DNA of 57,963 bases, from NCBI GenBank assembly GCA_003254885.1, contig QANT01004313.1, positions 1 through 57,963 on the forward strand, in the 5' to 3' direction. Made by a program: the position numbers and the translations under genes. Shown here piece after piece: positions 57,879 through 57,963 of the stretch. Numbering within the stretch: the first letter of the stretch is position 1; every line of letters begins with the position of its first letter. Origin of the DNA: Purshia tridentata. Taxonomy: Eukaryota; Streptophyta; Magnoliopsida; Rosales; Rosaceae. The notes beneath the pieces are model-generated. The model saw nothing but the letters and a program-made list of their open reading frames with translations. It searched no databases and was not told the origin of the DNA.

Positions 57879-57963
57879 CTGAACTTTCCAGTTAAGGACA
57901 CAGGTTCTGACCCAGGGGGAATTGGGAATCCCAAAATGTCATGAGATAAGAGAGAGAGGAGGA

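Noticed and set aside
1..57963. CRISPR arrays, prophage or bacterial operons
   Set aside because: Spliced plant genes fill the window; no regularly spaced repeats or bacterial gene organisation was seen.

Overview
This is a nuclear window from a dicotyledonous plant. It is AT-rich, has GT-AG introns, microsatellites, a nuclear tRNA and TATA/telo-box promoters, and carries plant-only families (PSBO, COR413, NPH3, PPR, CASP-like, PADRE). Protein flavour and small retroposon tails fit a woody rosid, possibly Rosaceae, but that is an inference. Exon structures were built by hand from splice sites, reading phase and knowledge of the protein families.

Layout. 1.9-5.1 kb (-): gene for 20S proteasome subunit beta-3 (PBC), with all coding exons recognisable but a 4-nt deletion in the third exon that breaks the frame. 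5.1-9.9 kb: no gene seen. 9.95-14.54 kb (+): 11-exon DUF547 / MIP1-type leucine-zipper protein. 15.3-19.2 kb (-): tandem array of STS14-like PR-1/CAP genes, one intact and two decayed. 19.9-20.3 and 28.1-28.6 kb (-): two single-exon PADRE (DUF4228) genes. Between them lie a complete non-autonomous hAT-like element with 8-bp target duplications (20.9-22.1 kb), a tRNA-derived SINE (22.8 kb) and a short retroposon with a perfect 17-bp target duplication (23.7 kb). 34.5-36.5 kb (-): intronless PLS-class PPR gene ending in E/E+ motifs. 37.2-39.2 kb (-): CASP-like protein, 3 exons. 41.2-42.6 kb (-): PSBO (oxygen-evolving enhancer 1). 43.06 kb (-): tRNA-Ile(AAT). 43.8-44.63 kb (-): an unannotated-looking small-RNA locus with a telo-box/TATA promoter, two box C/D snoRNAs and a third structured segment. 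45.4-48.1 kb (-): COR413-PM. 50.4-52.8 kb (-): NPH3/BTB protein. 55.6-55.8 kb (-): small Cys-rich protein. 57.2 kb to the edge (-): 3' end of a NASP-like histone chaperone.

The genes do not form a pathway; they are ordinary neighbours on a plant chromosome. The points most worth a second look are the snoRNA cluster, whose guides match conserved 25S rRNA segments recalled from memory; the frameshifted proteasome gene; the stepwise decay of the STS14-like array; and a series of very short retroposon insertions sharing the same 3' end.
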